DNA from: CAYJAZ01 sp964371865
GTDB taxonomy: Bacteria > Desulfobacterota > Desulfovibrionia > Desulfovibrionales > Desulfovibrionaceae
DNA length: 51,773 bases
Assembly: GCA_964371865.1 (NCBI GenBank)
Contig: CAYJOR010000015.1
Coordinates: 1 to 51,773 of the forward strand
Direction of reading: 5' to 3'
Position 1 is the first letter of the stretch. Every line of letters starts with the position of its first letter. The notes under the pieces were generated by a model that worked only from the letters and a program-made list of their open reading frames with translations, did no database searches and was not told the origin of the DNA. Shown in pieces: positions 8,322-17,720 of the stretch. The translations under genes and the position numbers were made by a program.

Positions 8322-8348
8322 TTGACTTCTTTAAAGTTTAATTATAGA
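8322..8348 (+). promoter_or_regulatory. Possible sigma-70 promoter
   Basis: TTGACT (8322-8327) and TATAGA (8343-8348) are separated by 15 nt, shorter than ideal. The site lies in the 215-nt gap before the first GT2 gene, which is otherwise AT-rich without other clear signals. The leader would be long, about 145 nt. Confidence 0.3.
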
Positions 8349-8501
8349 TTCTAGTAAATTTCATATTATATAAAACTTTATTTAGACTCATATAAAAAGC
8401 TACACACTTATTAGGTCTTATAAAAATAACTTTATATCTATAATTACACTGTACCACCACACATTTTATAATTTAATCCAAAGAGCCTTAGTGAGACTAC
8501 A

Positions 8502-9638
8502 ATGATACAACAGCCCAATGTAACTATTATAATCCCTACATTCAATTTAGAAAAATATATAGCTTCTACACTTGAATCTGTTGTGCTTCAAAAAGATATC
8601 TCTATGGAAGTTTTGGTTGTGGATGATAACTCAAGCGACAGCACAAGAGAAATTGTAAAAAAATATACTGTAAAATACCCTTTTATCAAGCTATTGATTA
8701 ATGAAAGAACAAAGGGAGTAAGTGGCGCCAGAAATACTGCAATCGCACACATGAAAGGTGAAAATTGCTTATTCTTAGACGGAGATGACTTACTTTTACC
8801 AAATTCACTGCACCTTTTACTTTCTTTTATGAAGCAACAAAAAACACCCATTGTACGTGGTTTACTATCGCTCTTTTGTCACCAGCGATGGATTTACTTC
8901 AAAAGCAATACTAATACATCAGAATCAAAATCTGAATACCCTAAAGGAACATTCGCACAATGTTTATATCAATCTAGCTTTATCAAAGAAAACAACATAC
9001 TATTCCCTGAAAACCTTTCTGCTGGTGAAGATAGAGTTTTTTTCTGCCATGCTTTTTGCCTAGTTGATGATATTCCAAGCATTAACGAGCATGTCTATGC
9101 CTATAGAATTAACCATAAAAAATCACAGCCTACAGCAAAACAGTCTTTTTCATTTATGAAACATTTTATTCTAGTACGTAGCTTATTAGAAAAATTTGAC
9201 AAGATGGTTTTTTATCCTTCTTATTTACAATCTCAATTTATTTCTGAATGGCTACATATTACTTTCTATATTCTACAAGAAAGCCCCAAGGCAATAAATA
9301 GCTACCTTGAAGACTGTGCTAACACTCTTAACGGAATGCGAAATATCATTGAACCTAGCCTTAAACGTAAATTAAATGATGAATCAGATGCTTTTTTTCA
9401 AGCAATTGATGAAAATGACTATGATTCCATGTTAGAAATTCTTAAAAAAACTAACTCATTATCACCATATGGCACTTACATTGGTATCAAAGACTCTCAA
9501 CTTCAAAGCAGGTGTATGTTGATAAGAATTTTATACAGACTAAAAAATACATTCATAGACTTTAGTAACTTTAAATGTCTTTGTTATGTACTCTACCTAA
9601 AAACTAAGGCAAAAATATTTTCTATTACTTCAAAGTAA
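8502..9638 (+). CDS. GT2 family glycosyltransferase, paralog A
   Basis: This is a cytoplasmic inverting GT-A glycosyltransferase likely to add one sugar to the lipid-linked repeat unit. It is 378 aa. The GT2 fold is at the N-terminus: VTIIIPTFNLEKYIASTLES (6-25), EVLVVDDNSSDST and the metal-binding motif DGDD at 93-96. The C-terminal 250 residues are not a named domain to me but are shared with the next gene, including the FCHQRWIY motif. Sugar specificity cannot be read from the sequence. It stands alone between two gaps of over 100 nt. Confidence 0.9.
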   Translation: MIQQPNVTIIIPTFNLEKYIASTLESVVLQKDISMEVLVVDDNSSDSTREIVKKYTVKYPFIKLLINERTKGVSGARNTAIAHMKGENCLFLDGDDLLLPNSLHLLLSFMKQQKTPIVRGLLSLFCHQRWIYFKSNTNTSESKSEYPKGTFAQCLYQSSFIKENNILFPENLSAGEDRVFFCHAFCLVDDIPSINEHVYAYRINHKKSQPTAKQSFSFMKHFILVRSLLEKFDKMVFYPSYLQSQFISEWLHITFYILQESPKAINSYLEDCANTLNGMRNIIEPSLKRKLNDESDAFFQAIDENDYDSMLEILKKTNSLSPYGTYIGIKDSQLQSRCMLIRILYRLKNTFIDFSNFKCLCYVLYLKTKAKIFSITSK

Positions 9639-9768
9639 TTATATATTTGTATATATTAACAAACGATGTTGAGGAGTAAGATATATTTTGTAAAGTCACT
9701 TTAATTTTTTATTTATAACACTTTTCTCTAAAATATTAATATTCCTATTTTCCAGTTGAGAGCGTACT

Positions 9769-10920
9769 ATGTCTACAGAAATCGAAATCAGTATTATTAT
9801 ACCAATGTATAATATTGAAAAATATATTGCTATATGCCTTGAATCTGTCATTTCACAAAGTGGTTTATCAATGGAAGTTCTTGTTGTTGATGATAAATCC
9901 ACGGATAATTCAAAAAAAATTGTTAACGCTTATACTCAAAAATATCCTTTTATTAAACTCATAGACAATAAAAAAACAAAAGGTATAAGTGGCGCTAGAA
10001 ATACTGCTATGGAAATTATGAAAGGCAAATTTTGCTTTTTTCTTGATGGTGACGACTTAGTAGCTCCTAACTCTTTAAAGCCATTTGTATCATTCATGAA
10101 AGAACATAATGCCTCACTTATACGCGGTAAACTTACTCATTTCTGTCATCAACGCTGGATTTATACTGCTGATCCCGTATTTCATGATATAAGTAAAAAT
10201 AACTATCCAACAGGAAGCTTCGCACAGTTTTTATACAGTACTGCTTTCCTCAAAGAAAATAAGCTGTTTTTTCCGGAAGAAGTTTATGCTATTGAAGATA
10301 AACCTTTCTTTTCAAAAGTATTCTCTCTTGTAGACCAAATTCCCTTCTTTGAACAAAATGTGTATATTTATAGAATTAATCATAAAAAAGTTGCTTATGT
10401 TAGTGCAAAGTACGTTATATCGTTTGTTCAACACTTTAAATACATTGAAAATTCTTTAAAGAAATTCAATAAACTCCACTACTACCCTTCTTATTTACGT
10501 GCCCAGTTTTCTTATGATTGCCTTCGTAATACATATTATACACTTCAAGAAAGTAATGAATCTGCAAAAGAATATATGGACACATGTGCACAAATTCTTC
10601 ACGATAAAGAAGAAATTCTCTCTACCCCTTTAAAACAATGGCTACAAGATAAATCTGGCCTATTTTGGAAAGCGTGTAAAGAGCGTGATAGCAGTGCAAT
10701 GCTTGAAATTCTTCAATCAACCGATATTTTAGTTCCACATACAACTTATTCTGGAATAAAAGAAGAACAAGTCCAAAAAAATTGGAAATTTTTAAGATTC
10801 CTTCATAGAGTTAAAAATACACTTACCTATCCAAGCTCTTATAAGAACTTATGGTATATTTTTTCTTTAATAATAAAATCAAAAAAACTACTTAGATCTA
10901 AGCAAGTGACTACAGTCTAA
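9769..10920 (+). CDS. GT2 family glycosyltransferase, paralog B
   Basis: It is the same type of enzyme as the preceding gene and clearly its paralog. Both have the same order of GT2 motifs (ISIIIPMYNIEKYIA, EVLVVDDKSTDNS, DGDD at 93-96), the same FCHQRWIY block and the same PSYLRAQF/PSYLQSQF block near residue 245, and they end at about the same length (383 versus 378 aa). By eye roughly half the positions match, so the duplication is not recent and the two enzymes may differ in donor or acceptor. A weak GAGAG lies before the ATG. Confidence 0.9.
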   Translation: MSTEIEISIIIPMYNIEKYIAICLESVISQSGLSMEVLVVDDKSTDNSKKIVNAYTQKYPFIKLIDNKKTKGISGARNTAMEIMKGKFCFFLDGDDLVAPNSLKPFVSFMKEHNASLIRGKLTHFCHQRWIYTADPVFHDISKNNYPTGSFAQFLYSTAFLKENKLFFPEEVYAIEDKPFFSKVFSLVDQIPFFEQNVYIYRINHKKVAYVSAKYVISFVQHFKYIENSLKKFNKLHYYPSYLRAQFSYDCLRNTYYTLQESNESAKEYMDTCAQILHDKEEILSTPLKQWLQDKSGLFWKACKERDSSAMLEILQSTDILVPHTTYSGIKEEQVQKNWKFLRFLHRVKNTLTYPSSYKNLWYIFSLIIKSKKLLRSKQVTTV

Positions 10921-11057
10921 AACATCCCCCAATAGCTCAATCTATTTTTATAACAATTATAACTGTTGTTGATATATCTCTAATTTATCTTTTACATATA
11001 AAGTATCAACAAAGGATAATGTTATATATTATACTTAATTTCAATTTAGAGAGCTTT

Positions 11058-12545
11058 ATGAACTCATTATCCTATCTTCTTAAAAATTCCATCCTTCGCC
11101 TTACAGTATGTGGAACAGGTATTCTTTCAGCTTTTATTGTTACACCACATATTTTACACTCTATGGGAAGTAATGTGTATGGTATTTGGGTGCTTATAGC
11201 TTCACTTAGCTCTTACTTTGCGATGTTTAATTTTTCGAATTCTAATTCAATTTCAACAGTATATGCAAAAGCTATTCATCTAAATGACTCCAATCAAGTT
11301 GAACGCATTCTAGTTTCAGCTCTACAACTAGGTTTGTTCTCACTAATATGTACATTAATAATAGCTTTTAGTTACTATAGTTTTGAAGATGGCGAATACA
11401 GAAAGTATGTTAGTTCAACTTCTTTTACTTTAGCTCTGCTAATCTTTGCACTTAGTATGGGTTTCTACAATGTTCTTAATGTTTCACATGGTTTTTTAGC
11501 GGGAAGAATGGGTTGGAATTTACTCTCACTTACAAGCTTGGCTAAATTATTGTTAAGTAGTGTAGCAGTGTTAATCTTTTTACAACCTACCTACTCAGCT
11601 GAGAGAAACTTACTTAGTATGTGCTTTATTAATTCAGGCAGTTTTCTTTTGGAAGCTGTTTTAAACATCTTTTTGATTAGAAAACATCTTTTTATTCCTG
11701 CATTTCGTAGTTTTTTCACTAATCCATTTAAAAGTGAACTGTTTCAAATCAGTAGTAGCCTATCGATTACTATTCTGGGAAGCCTACTCCGCAACTCAAC
11801 ACAAGTTTATATGATAAATGCTTTTTTTTCATCATCTACAGTTACTTTATATGCTTTAACTAAACAAATTATTTCTTATATGAACGATTTACTTGCATCA
11901 ATATTTGGTATAATGACCCCATATTTTAGCAAGTTACAATCTCAAAATAATCTCCAGGCTACACAAGAAACTCTACTTACATCCATATTTTTATCCTATA
12001 GTTTAACAAGTGTTATTTCTTTAGGTCTTGTATTCTACGGTGATCTTTTCTTTCAAAGATGGCTAGGTAGCGAATTTTCTTCAACTCAATCTTTACTAAC
12101 ACCTATGGCACTGGCTGGACTTTTAGAGCTGGGCCCTATATCATCATCAAGCTTTCTAGTTAGCGTCAGACAACAAAAAGTTCTTGCAAAAATGACTATT
12201 TATGAAGGCGTGTCGACTTTAGCTTTAACTGCTCTTGGTTTATTTCTATATGATTTGCCAGGTGTTGGTTGGGGACTTTTTATTAGTGCTTTATTATTTA
12301 GAACAATTTGGTTACCTAAACAAGTATGTAAATTTTCAAACTTATCACAGACAAAATATTATACAAATTTAATCTTAGCACTTATTCCTCAATGTTTAGC
12401 CCAGTATACCTACTATCTTTTTGTTAAAGACTATGTAACAGCAACTTATACTGGTATAATTCTTGCAGGAATTGGACAAAGCTTTATTGCTTTGCTTGTG
12501 TTATTAATCGTAGCAAAATTATCAAAGTTTAGTAAGAGTAGTTAG
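11058..12545 (+). CDS. Wzx-type polysaccharide flippase (second of two)
   Basis: This is a polytopic membrane transporter of the polysaccharide-flippase superfamily, 495 aa from the chosen start. About 12-14 hydrophobic segments span the protein; the first helix and loop (GILSAFIVTPHILHSMG, then YGIWVLIASL) match the usual N-terminal pattern. An in-frame ATG 39 nt upstream (11019) is possible, but its AGGA lies only 2-3 nt away, whereas GAGAG precedes 11058 by 4 nt and the protein then starts like its relatives. It differs strongly from the first flippase, arguing for a separate origin. Confidence 0.87.
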   Translation: MNSLSYLLKNSILRLTVCGTGILSAFIVTPHILHSMGSNVYGIWVLIASLSSYFAMFNFSNSNSISTVYAKAIHLNDSNQVERILVSALQLGLFSLICTLIIAFSYYSFEDGEYRKYVSSTSFTLALLIFALSMGFYNVLNVSHGFLAGRMGWNLLSLTSLAKLLLSSVAVLIFLQPTYSAERNLLSMCFINSGSFLLEAVLNIFLIRKHLFIPAFRSFFTNPFKSELFQISSSLSITILGSLLRNSTQVYMINAFFSSSTVTLYALTKQIISYMNDLLASIFGIMTPYFSKLQSQNNLQATQETLLTSIFLSYSLTSVISLGLVFYGDLFFQRWLGSEFSSTQSLLTPMALAGLLELGPISSSSFLVSVRQQKVLAKMTIYEGVSTLALTALGLFLYDLPGVGWGLFISALLFRTIWLPKQVCKFSNLSQTKYYTNLILALIPQCLAQYTYYLFVKDYVTATYTGIILAGIGQSFIALLVLLIVAKLSKFSKSS

Positions 12546-12612
12546 TCGTTCTATTTTTTCTATTCTTATAAAACATAAAACAATTCTTTTTAGGTGGTTT
12601 TAAAAGATATTG

Positions 12613-12641
12613 TTGACCGTTTAAAATAAGTTTGCTATTTT
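12613..12641 (+). promoter_or_regulatory. Probable sigma-70 promoter
   Basis: TTGACC (12613-12618) and TATTTT (12636-12641) are separated by exactly 17 nt. It lies just upstream of the glycosyltransferase at 12656, leaving a very short leader for the 12656 start and about 60 nt for the alternative ATG at 12710. Confidence 0.45.
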
Positions 12642-12655
12642 TTATTTAGGGTAAT

Positions 12656-13879
12656 ATGCACTTATCCTTACTTACAACCTTTATATTTAATTTATTTGGA
12701 CAAAAGCTTATGCTAGAAAATAAGGATTTTATTATTTTTTCTGATGATTGGGGGCGTCACCCTTTTAGTTGTCAGCACATTATGGAGTACTTTCTCCCTT
12801 CTAACAGACTTTTATGGGTAAATACCATAGGTATGCGTACACCTGAACTTAGTCTTTATGATATTAAACGAGCTTTTGGAAAAGTAGCGTCTTGGATTCG
12901 TCCGACTCAAGCCACAAATGAGAATACCATAATCCATCCCAATTTACACATAATTTCACCATTTATGATTCCTTATAACACCTATGCATCTATTCGAGAA
13001 TTTAATGCAAAAAGCGTTGTAAATTCAGTATTAAAAGCTTCTCAAGAATGGGGCTTTACAAAACCTATTTTACTTACAACTCAACCTTTAGCGGCTGACT
13101 ATATAGGCAAATTAAACGAAGAAATAGTTGCATATTACTGTGTTGATGACTTTATCAATTGGCCGGGAATGAATCAACCAAAACTAGTTCAAGGATTAGA
13201 AGACGACTTATTAAAAAAATCTGACCTTGTTTTTGCTGTTTCTGACTCACTATGCAAATCACGTACAAATAAAAAAGATGAGACAAAACTACTTACACAT
13301 GGTGTTGATATCCCACATTTTGCAAAGGCTTCACTTCCACAAGAATCTCCTATTGAACTAAAAGACATTAAAACTCCTATTATTGGTTTTTATGGTCTTA
13401 TCGATAAACATTTTGATGTTGAACTTGTAGAGGGCATTTTAAAAGCTAAACCAGAATGGAATGTTGTTTGCATAGGTACAAAACGTATTTCACTTTCTTC
13501 ACTAGAAAATTATACTAACTTTTACTGGTTTGATGCTATACAGTACAGTAATTTACCATCTTATGCTGCTCAGTTTACTGTAGCTATTATTCCTTACCAT
13601 GTAAATGAACATACTCAAACCGCTAATCCATTAAAATTACGGGAATATATAGCTACAGAAAAGCCAATTGTAACAACTCCTATGAATGAAGTTTTCCGTT
13701 TTAGTAAAGTTATAAATATAGCAGAAAGAGGAACATCCTTCATACAAGCAATTGAAAATGCATTAGAAAATCCTATTGATAAAAAAGCTCGCGAAGAAAG
13801 TCTAATAGGTGAATCATGGCAAGACAAAGCAGAGCTTGTAAGTAGATGGATAAAAGAAACACTAGAAAAAAGGCAATAG
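12656..13879 (+). CDS. GT-B fold glycosyltransferase (TuaH/GumH-like)
   Basis: This is a cytoplasmic glycosyltransferase of the retaining GT-B type, 407 aa. Visible landmarks are DDWGRHPFSCQHI near the N-terminus, YYCVDDFINWPGM at mid-protein and, in the donor-binding half, GFYGLIDKHFDVEL, then IPYHVNEHTQTANPLKLREY and ATEKPIVTT. Enzymes with this N-terminus occur in teichuronic-acid and xanthan-like clusters. The first 18 residues are hydrophobic and not typical; an ATG at 12710 would remove them, but TAGGG upstream of 12656 supports the longer form. The next gene follows after 3 nt, so they are co-transcribed. Confidence 0.85.
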   Translation: MHLSLLTTFIFNLFGQKLMLENKDFIIFSDDWGRHPFSCQHIMEYFLPSNRLLWVNTIGMRTPELSLYDIKRAFGKVASWIRPTQATNENTIIHPNLHIISPFMIPYNTYASIREFNAKSVVNSVLKASQEWGFTKPILLTTQPLAADYIGKLNEEIVAYYCVDDFINWPGMNQPKLVQGLEDDLLKKSDLVFAVSDSLCKSRTNKKDETKLLTHGVDIPHFAKASLPQESPIELKDIKTPIIGFYGLIDKHFDVELVEGILKAKPEWNVVCIGTKRISLSSLENYTNFYWFDAIQYSNLPSYAAQFTVAIIPYHVNEHTQTANPLKLREYIATEKPIVTTPMNEVFRFSKVINIAERGTSFIQAIENALENPIDKKAREESLIGESWQDKAELVSRWIKETLEKRQ

Positions 13880-13882
13880 TAA

Positions 13883-15019
13883 GTGATGAATAAACATAAT
13901 ATTTTTATAGCTATGGCTACCGGTATTTTAGGTGGGCCGGGAAAAGGTCTTGAGCAATTTTTGCGCTATGGTGGACTAGACGGTTGTAATCCTACTGTTA
14001 TAGACTATGTTACCCCAAAAGATATTGGCGAGACTGATTTTGTACGCACCATAAAAGCAACAGGTGCTCCCATGACTCAACTCTTTCAAAATAAAACTTT
14101 TGATTTAGGACTAGTCGATCAAGCTTTAGAAATTGTAAAGAAAAATAATATAGAAATTCTCCAATCACACGGCTACAAAAGCCATTTACTTTGTTATCTT
14201 CTTCATCGAAAAACAAAACTCCCTTGGATAGGATTTGTGCATGGTTGGACGCACGAAAATCTACGAGTTCGCCTATATGCAGCTTTAGAACAAGTTCTTC
14301 TTTTAGGAGCAACTGAAATTATCGCTGTTTCAGAATCTTTACGTGCTCGCTTAATTGCACCGGTTCGTAGGAGAGCAAGAGTTATTCCAAATGCACTTGC
14401 CGCTGGCGAACTCATAGTCACTCGTGAAAGAGATGAGGTTCGTAAAGAACTAAATATTGATGATGAAACTCTCGCCGTTACAATAATCGGCAGATTAAGC
14501 CCCGAAAAAGGGCATGAAATGTTCTTCAAGGCAATAGCGAATGTTATAAAGGAAGGAAAAAAAGTTCATGCTATTGTTGTTGGAGGCGGGCAAGAACACG
14601 ATAATTTACAAAACCTTATAAAAGAACTTAAAATTGAAAATTCTTGCTCATTTGTAGGTCATGTAAGAGATACAGCTAACTATTTCAATGCCGCTGATAT
14701 CCAAGTTATGCCATCAACAACCGAAGGAATGCCAAATGCAGCCTTAGAAGGGATGCATATGTCATTACCTCTTATTGCAACAAAAGTAGGCGGAATACCG
14801 GAAGTTGTTATAGATGAAGAAACAGGCATACTTATTCCTAGCGGAGATGTTATAGCTCTAACAAAATCTTTACTTCGACTCGTAAATGATGTAACTATAA
14901 GAGAAAGCATGGGAAAAAAAGGAAAAGAGCGAGTAAGGCAAAACTTTAATCCTCATGTACGAGCAGAACGAATTTTAGCTTTATATGAGAATGTGCTAAG
15001 TAAAAAAATAAAACCTTAA
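13883..15019 (+). CDS. GT4 family glycosyltransferase
   Basis: This is a retaining GT-B glycosyltransferase of the GT4 group, 378 aa, acting in repeat-unit assembly. The N-terminal acceptor domain has a glycine-rich start (GILGGPGKGLEQF), and FVHGWTHENLRVR precedes the linker. The donor domain shows GRLSPEKGHEMF, GHVRDTANYFNAADI and the EX7E region STTEGMPNAALEGMHMSLPL. GTG at 13883 and ATG at 13886 are adjacent starts; AAGG lies 9 nt before the GTG. It is closely spaced with the preceding glycosyltransferase; a 114-nt gap follows. Confidence 0.92.
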   Translation: MMNKHNIFIAMATGILGGPGKGLEQFLRYGGLDGCNPTVIDYVTPKDIGETDFVRTIKATGAPMTQLFQNKTFDLGLVDQALEIVKKNNIEILQSHGYKSHLLCYLLHRKTKLPWIGFVHGWTHENLRVRLYAALEQVLLLGATEIIAVSESLRARLIAPVRRRARVIPNALAAGELIVTRERDEVRKELNIDDETLAVTIIGRLSPEKGHEMFFKAIANVIKEGKKVHAIVVGGGQEHDNLQNLIKELKIENSCSFVGHVRDTANYFNAADIQVMPSTTEGMPNAALEGMHMSLPLIATKVGGIPEVVIDEETGILIPSGDVIALTKSLLRLVNDVTIRESMGKKGKERVRQNFNPHVRAERILALYENVLSKKIKP

Positions 15020-15133
15020 GAAATACTATAGATAATAGTTACTTTACATGTAACCTCAAATATATTTATTATCAAACAACAATTTAATTATAATTTTTTA
15101 TAAATCTATTAACTCATCAACAAGGAAATCATT

Positions 15134-15967
15134 ATGGGATTACTAACTAAATTTTCTTTAGCTATACGTCGTAGAGAAACACCGTTTTATGACAGACTCT
15201 ACCGTATTGCAAAAGCTATACATTCTTTTAATATACCATACTCCAAAGGCTTTCACAATTTTCTATATAAAGAATGGGCAGCACGGACTGTAAGTTGGCA
15301 TGCATTTTGGCGAGTATTTTACTATGAACCAATGTTTAAATCACAATGTAGAAAAGTAGGGAAAGGATTTCGTTTAGAGTATGCAGGAAATGGAATATGT
15401 CGAATATTAGGAAATCTACAAATTTTCATTGGAGATAATGTTACAATATTTGATAACCTCAGCTTAGCTGCTACTCGTGTGTATGATGAACCTGAACTCC
15501 ATATTGGTTCTGACACATATGTTGGACCACAGTGTAGTTTTAATGTAGCTAAAAAAATACATATTGGTTCAAACACAGTTCTTGGCAGCGCTACATTTTT
15601 TACTGATAACCCTGGACATCCCAATAACCCTTTTGACCGATTAGTTTCCGGTGGCGGACTTCCGGAAAAAGAACGAATTAAACCCGTTCATATTGGTGAC
15701 TATTGTTTCTTTGGAAGAAAATGTATGGTATACCCTGGCACTCATGTATCTGATGGAGTTGTTGTTCGTTCAAAGGCTACTTTATCCGGCTACTTTCCGC
15801 CTTTTGCTTCAGTAGGCGGAACTCCGTGTAAAGTTTCTAAACTTATGTATATCCCTGAAAAAATGAGAGATATCGTTGGTGAAGAAAAATATAAAAGCTG
15901 GATAGAAGAACAGGATGCCTATATGGAGAAATATCCAGACACTCAAAGAGCTTATTATGATAACTAA
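15134..15967 (+). CDS. Hexapeptide-repeat acyltransferase
   Basis: This is a left-handed beta-helix (LbH) acyltransferase, probably an O- or N-acetyltransferase that decorates the polysaccharide or a sugar nucleotide. It is 277 aa. The first 75 residues are basic and not helix-forming repeats. Hexapeptide repeats run from about 95 to 240 (IGDNVTIFDN, IGSDTYVGPQ, IGSNTVLGSA, IGDYCFFGRK). A putative acceptor loop FTDNPGHPNNPFDR contains the catalytic-type His. The closing FASVGGTPCKVSKL is typical of the family. AAGGA precedes the ATG. Its 3' end overlaps the next gene by 11 nt. Confidence 0.87.
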   Translation: MGLLTKFSLAIRRRETPFYDRLYRIAKAIHSFNIPYSKGFHNFLYKEWAARTVSWHAFWRVFYYEPMFKSQCRKVGKGFRLEYAGNGICRILGNLQIFIGDNVTIFDNLSLAATRVYDEPELHIGSDTYVGPQCSFNVAKKIHIGSNTVLGSATFFTDNPGHPNNPFDRLVSGGGLPEKERIKPVHIGDYCFFGRKCMVYPGTHVSDGVVVRSKATLSGYFPPFASVGGTPCKVSKLMYIPEKMRDIVGEEKYKSWIEEQDAYMEKYPDTQRAYYDN

Positions 15968-17720
15968 ATTTATTCGTTTTATTTTTTTAATTCTTGCGTA
16001 TTTTCCCTATTTATGGTGGAAAATTGGATCTTACCTTATAAATAAAGATGAAGCTTTTCAAGGTGCGTCTCAATTTTGTTCTCTCTTTCCGGGAAAAATT
16101 GGGACGCTCTTGAGGGCTGCGTTTTACAGACTTTCTTTGCAAAATACATCTCAAAAAACTTCCATAGCTTTTCTTACTACTTTTTCAAATACAAAAGCAA
16201 AGATAGCTAGCCATGTAAGTATTGGAAGTCAATGTAATATTGGCTATGCTGATATTGCTGAAAACTGTATTTTGTCTTCTCAAGTGTGTATCACAAGCGG
16301 AAAAAATCAACATAGTTTTGATGATATTGATACTCCTATCCGTCTTCAAGATGGTGCTTACAATAAAGTAAGCATTGGCGAAAATTGCTGGATTGGTGCA
16401 GGTGCTATCGTTATGGCAGACATTGGTGAAGGTTGTATTATTGCGGCAGGAAGTGTAGTGACAACTTCTATTCCAGCTTTTTCAGTTGCGGCAGGAACAC
16501 CGGCAAAAGTTATAAGCACTCGCACTCAAAATCATGATAAGCTCACCACTACACAAAAATCTGAAATGAATATGAAGATACAATGTGAAAAAAACAATAC
16601 TAAGCCAGTTGTAATGCACCTTACTACAAACCTCAATATGGGCGGTGCTGAAAGACTTTCTCTTAGCGTACTTGATAAAAATAGAGAAAACTTTCAAGGT
16701 ATTATCGCAGGATTATACGGTGAAAAAGGCGACTTAGCAAAGCTTGCTGAATCCATGAATATCAAAAGTCTTGCTCTTGACGCAAAAGGTGGACGCCTTC
16801 AAACTATCATATCATTATATAAGGCATTAAAAAAGCATAAGGTAGAACTTTTACACGTACAAGCTGGATATCTTTTACTTTTTGCTTTTCCGGCAGCAAA
16901 GCTTGCAGGAATTCAAATTGTCTATACAGAGCATGCTCTCCACTCAATACAGACATATCCAATGATTCGTAATGGAATACGCTTATTTGCGCCATTTATG
17001 GATGGCATTACAAGTGTTAATACTGTTGTGAAAAAATATTTTGTAGAAAAACTCAAAATCAATTCAGAAGATGTAAAAGTTATTGAAAATGGAGTTGATA
17101 CATCGTTATTCTCACCTAATGGAGTAAAAGCAGAACTGCCTTGGTTGAGCAATAACCCTGATGAACTTTTTGTTTTTGGTACTGTTGCAAGACTTTGTGA
17201 AGCGAAAGATCACCCTAATATGCTTCATGCGTTCAAGATTATTACGGAGAAATATCCACAAGCACGCCTATTAATGGTCGGAGACGGTGAAGAACGCAAA
17301 AACACTGAAAAACTTATACAAACATTAGAATTATCAGATAAAGTTCACATTACAGGAAAAGCACTTGATATTCCGGAACGTTTACGTTCTATGCAAACCT
17401 TTGTGCTATCTTCTCAACGTGAGGGGCTACCAATGGTTATTTTAGAAGCTATGGCGTGCGGACTTCCTGTTATAAGTACCGATGTTGGTAGTATTGCTTC
17501 GCTTAATATAGAACCCAATAATAGTGAAGGTAGACTCCTGCTTGTTCCTCCAAAAAATCCACAAAATTTAGCGAATGCTATGGAAGAACTTATTATCAGT
17601 GAAGAAAAAAGAGAAAAACTCTCTAATGTTGGAATTTCTTTTATTCAAGAGGAAAAGTCAGATATTATTATGGCAAAATCTTATCTTGATTTATACAAAG
17701 AAGGGGGCTTGTCATGCTAG
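15957..17720 (+). CDS. Fusion: LbH acyltransferase + GT4 glycosyltransferase
   Basis: This 587-aa protein joins two enzymes that normally are separate. Residues 1 to about 200 are a hexapeptide acyltransferase: a hydrophobic N-terminus, repeats such as IGSQCNIGYADI, the active-site-like GKNQHSFDD, IGENCWIGAGAIV and the closing VAAGTPAKVIS. After a short linker, residues 215-587 form a GT4 enzyme: HLTTNLNMGGAERLSL, YTEHALHS, GTVARLCEAKDHPNML and SSQREGLPMVILEAMACGLP. I chose the ATG at 15957, which overlaps the previous stop by 11 nt, because an upstream ATG (15915) would extend it deep into that gene. The single open frame argues for a real fusion that could acylate and transfer in one step. 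Confidence 0.87.
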   Translation: MITKFIRFIFLILAYFPYLWWKIGSYLINKDEAFQGASQFCSLFPGKIGTLLRAAFYRLSLQNTSQKTSIAFLTTFSNTKAKIASHVSIGSQCNIGYADIAENCILSSQVCITSGKNQHSFDDIDTPIRLQDGAYNKVSIGENCWIGAGAIVMADIGEGCIIAAGSVVTTSIPAFSVAAGTPAKVISTRTQNHDKLTTTQKSEMNMKIQCEKNNTKPVVMHLTTNLNMGGAERLSLSVLDKNRENFQGIIAGLYGEKGDLAKLAESMNIKSLALDAKGGRLQTIISLYKALKKHKVELLHVQAGYLLLFAFPAAKLAGIQIVYTEHALHSIQTYPMIRNGIRLFAPFMDGITSVNTVVKKYFVEKLKINSEDVKVIENGVDTSLFSPNGVKAELPWLSNNPDELFVFGTVARLCEAKDHPNMLHAFKIITEKYPQARLLMVGDGEERKNTEKLIQTLELSDKVHITGKALDIPERLRSMQTFVLSSQREGLPMVILEAMACGLPVISTDVGSIASLNIEPNNSEGRLLLVPPKNPQNLANAMEELIISEEKREKLSNVGISFIQEEKSDIIMAKSYLDLYKEGGLSC

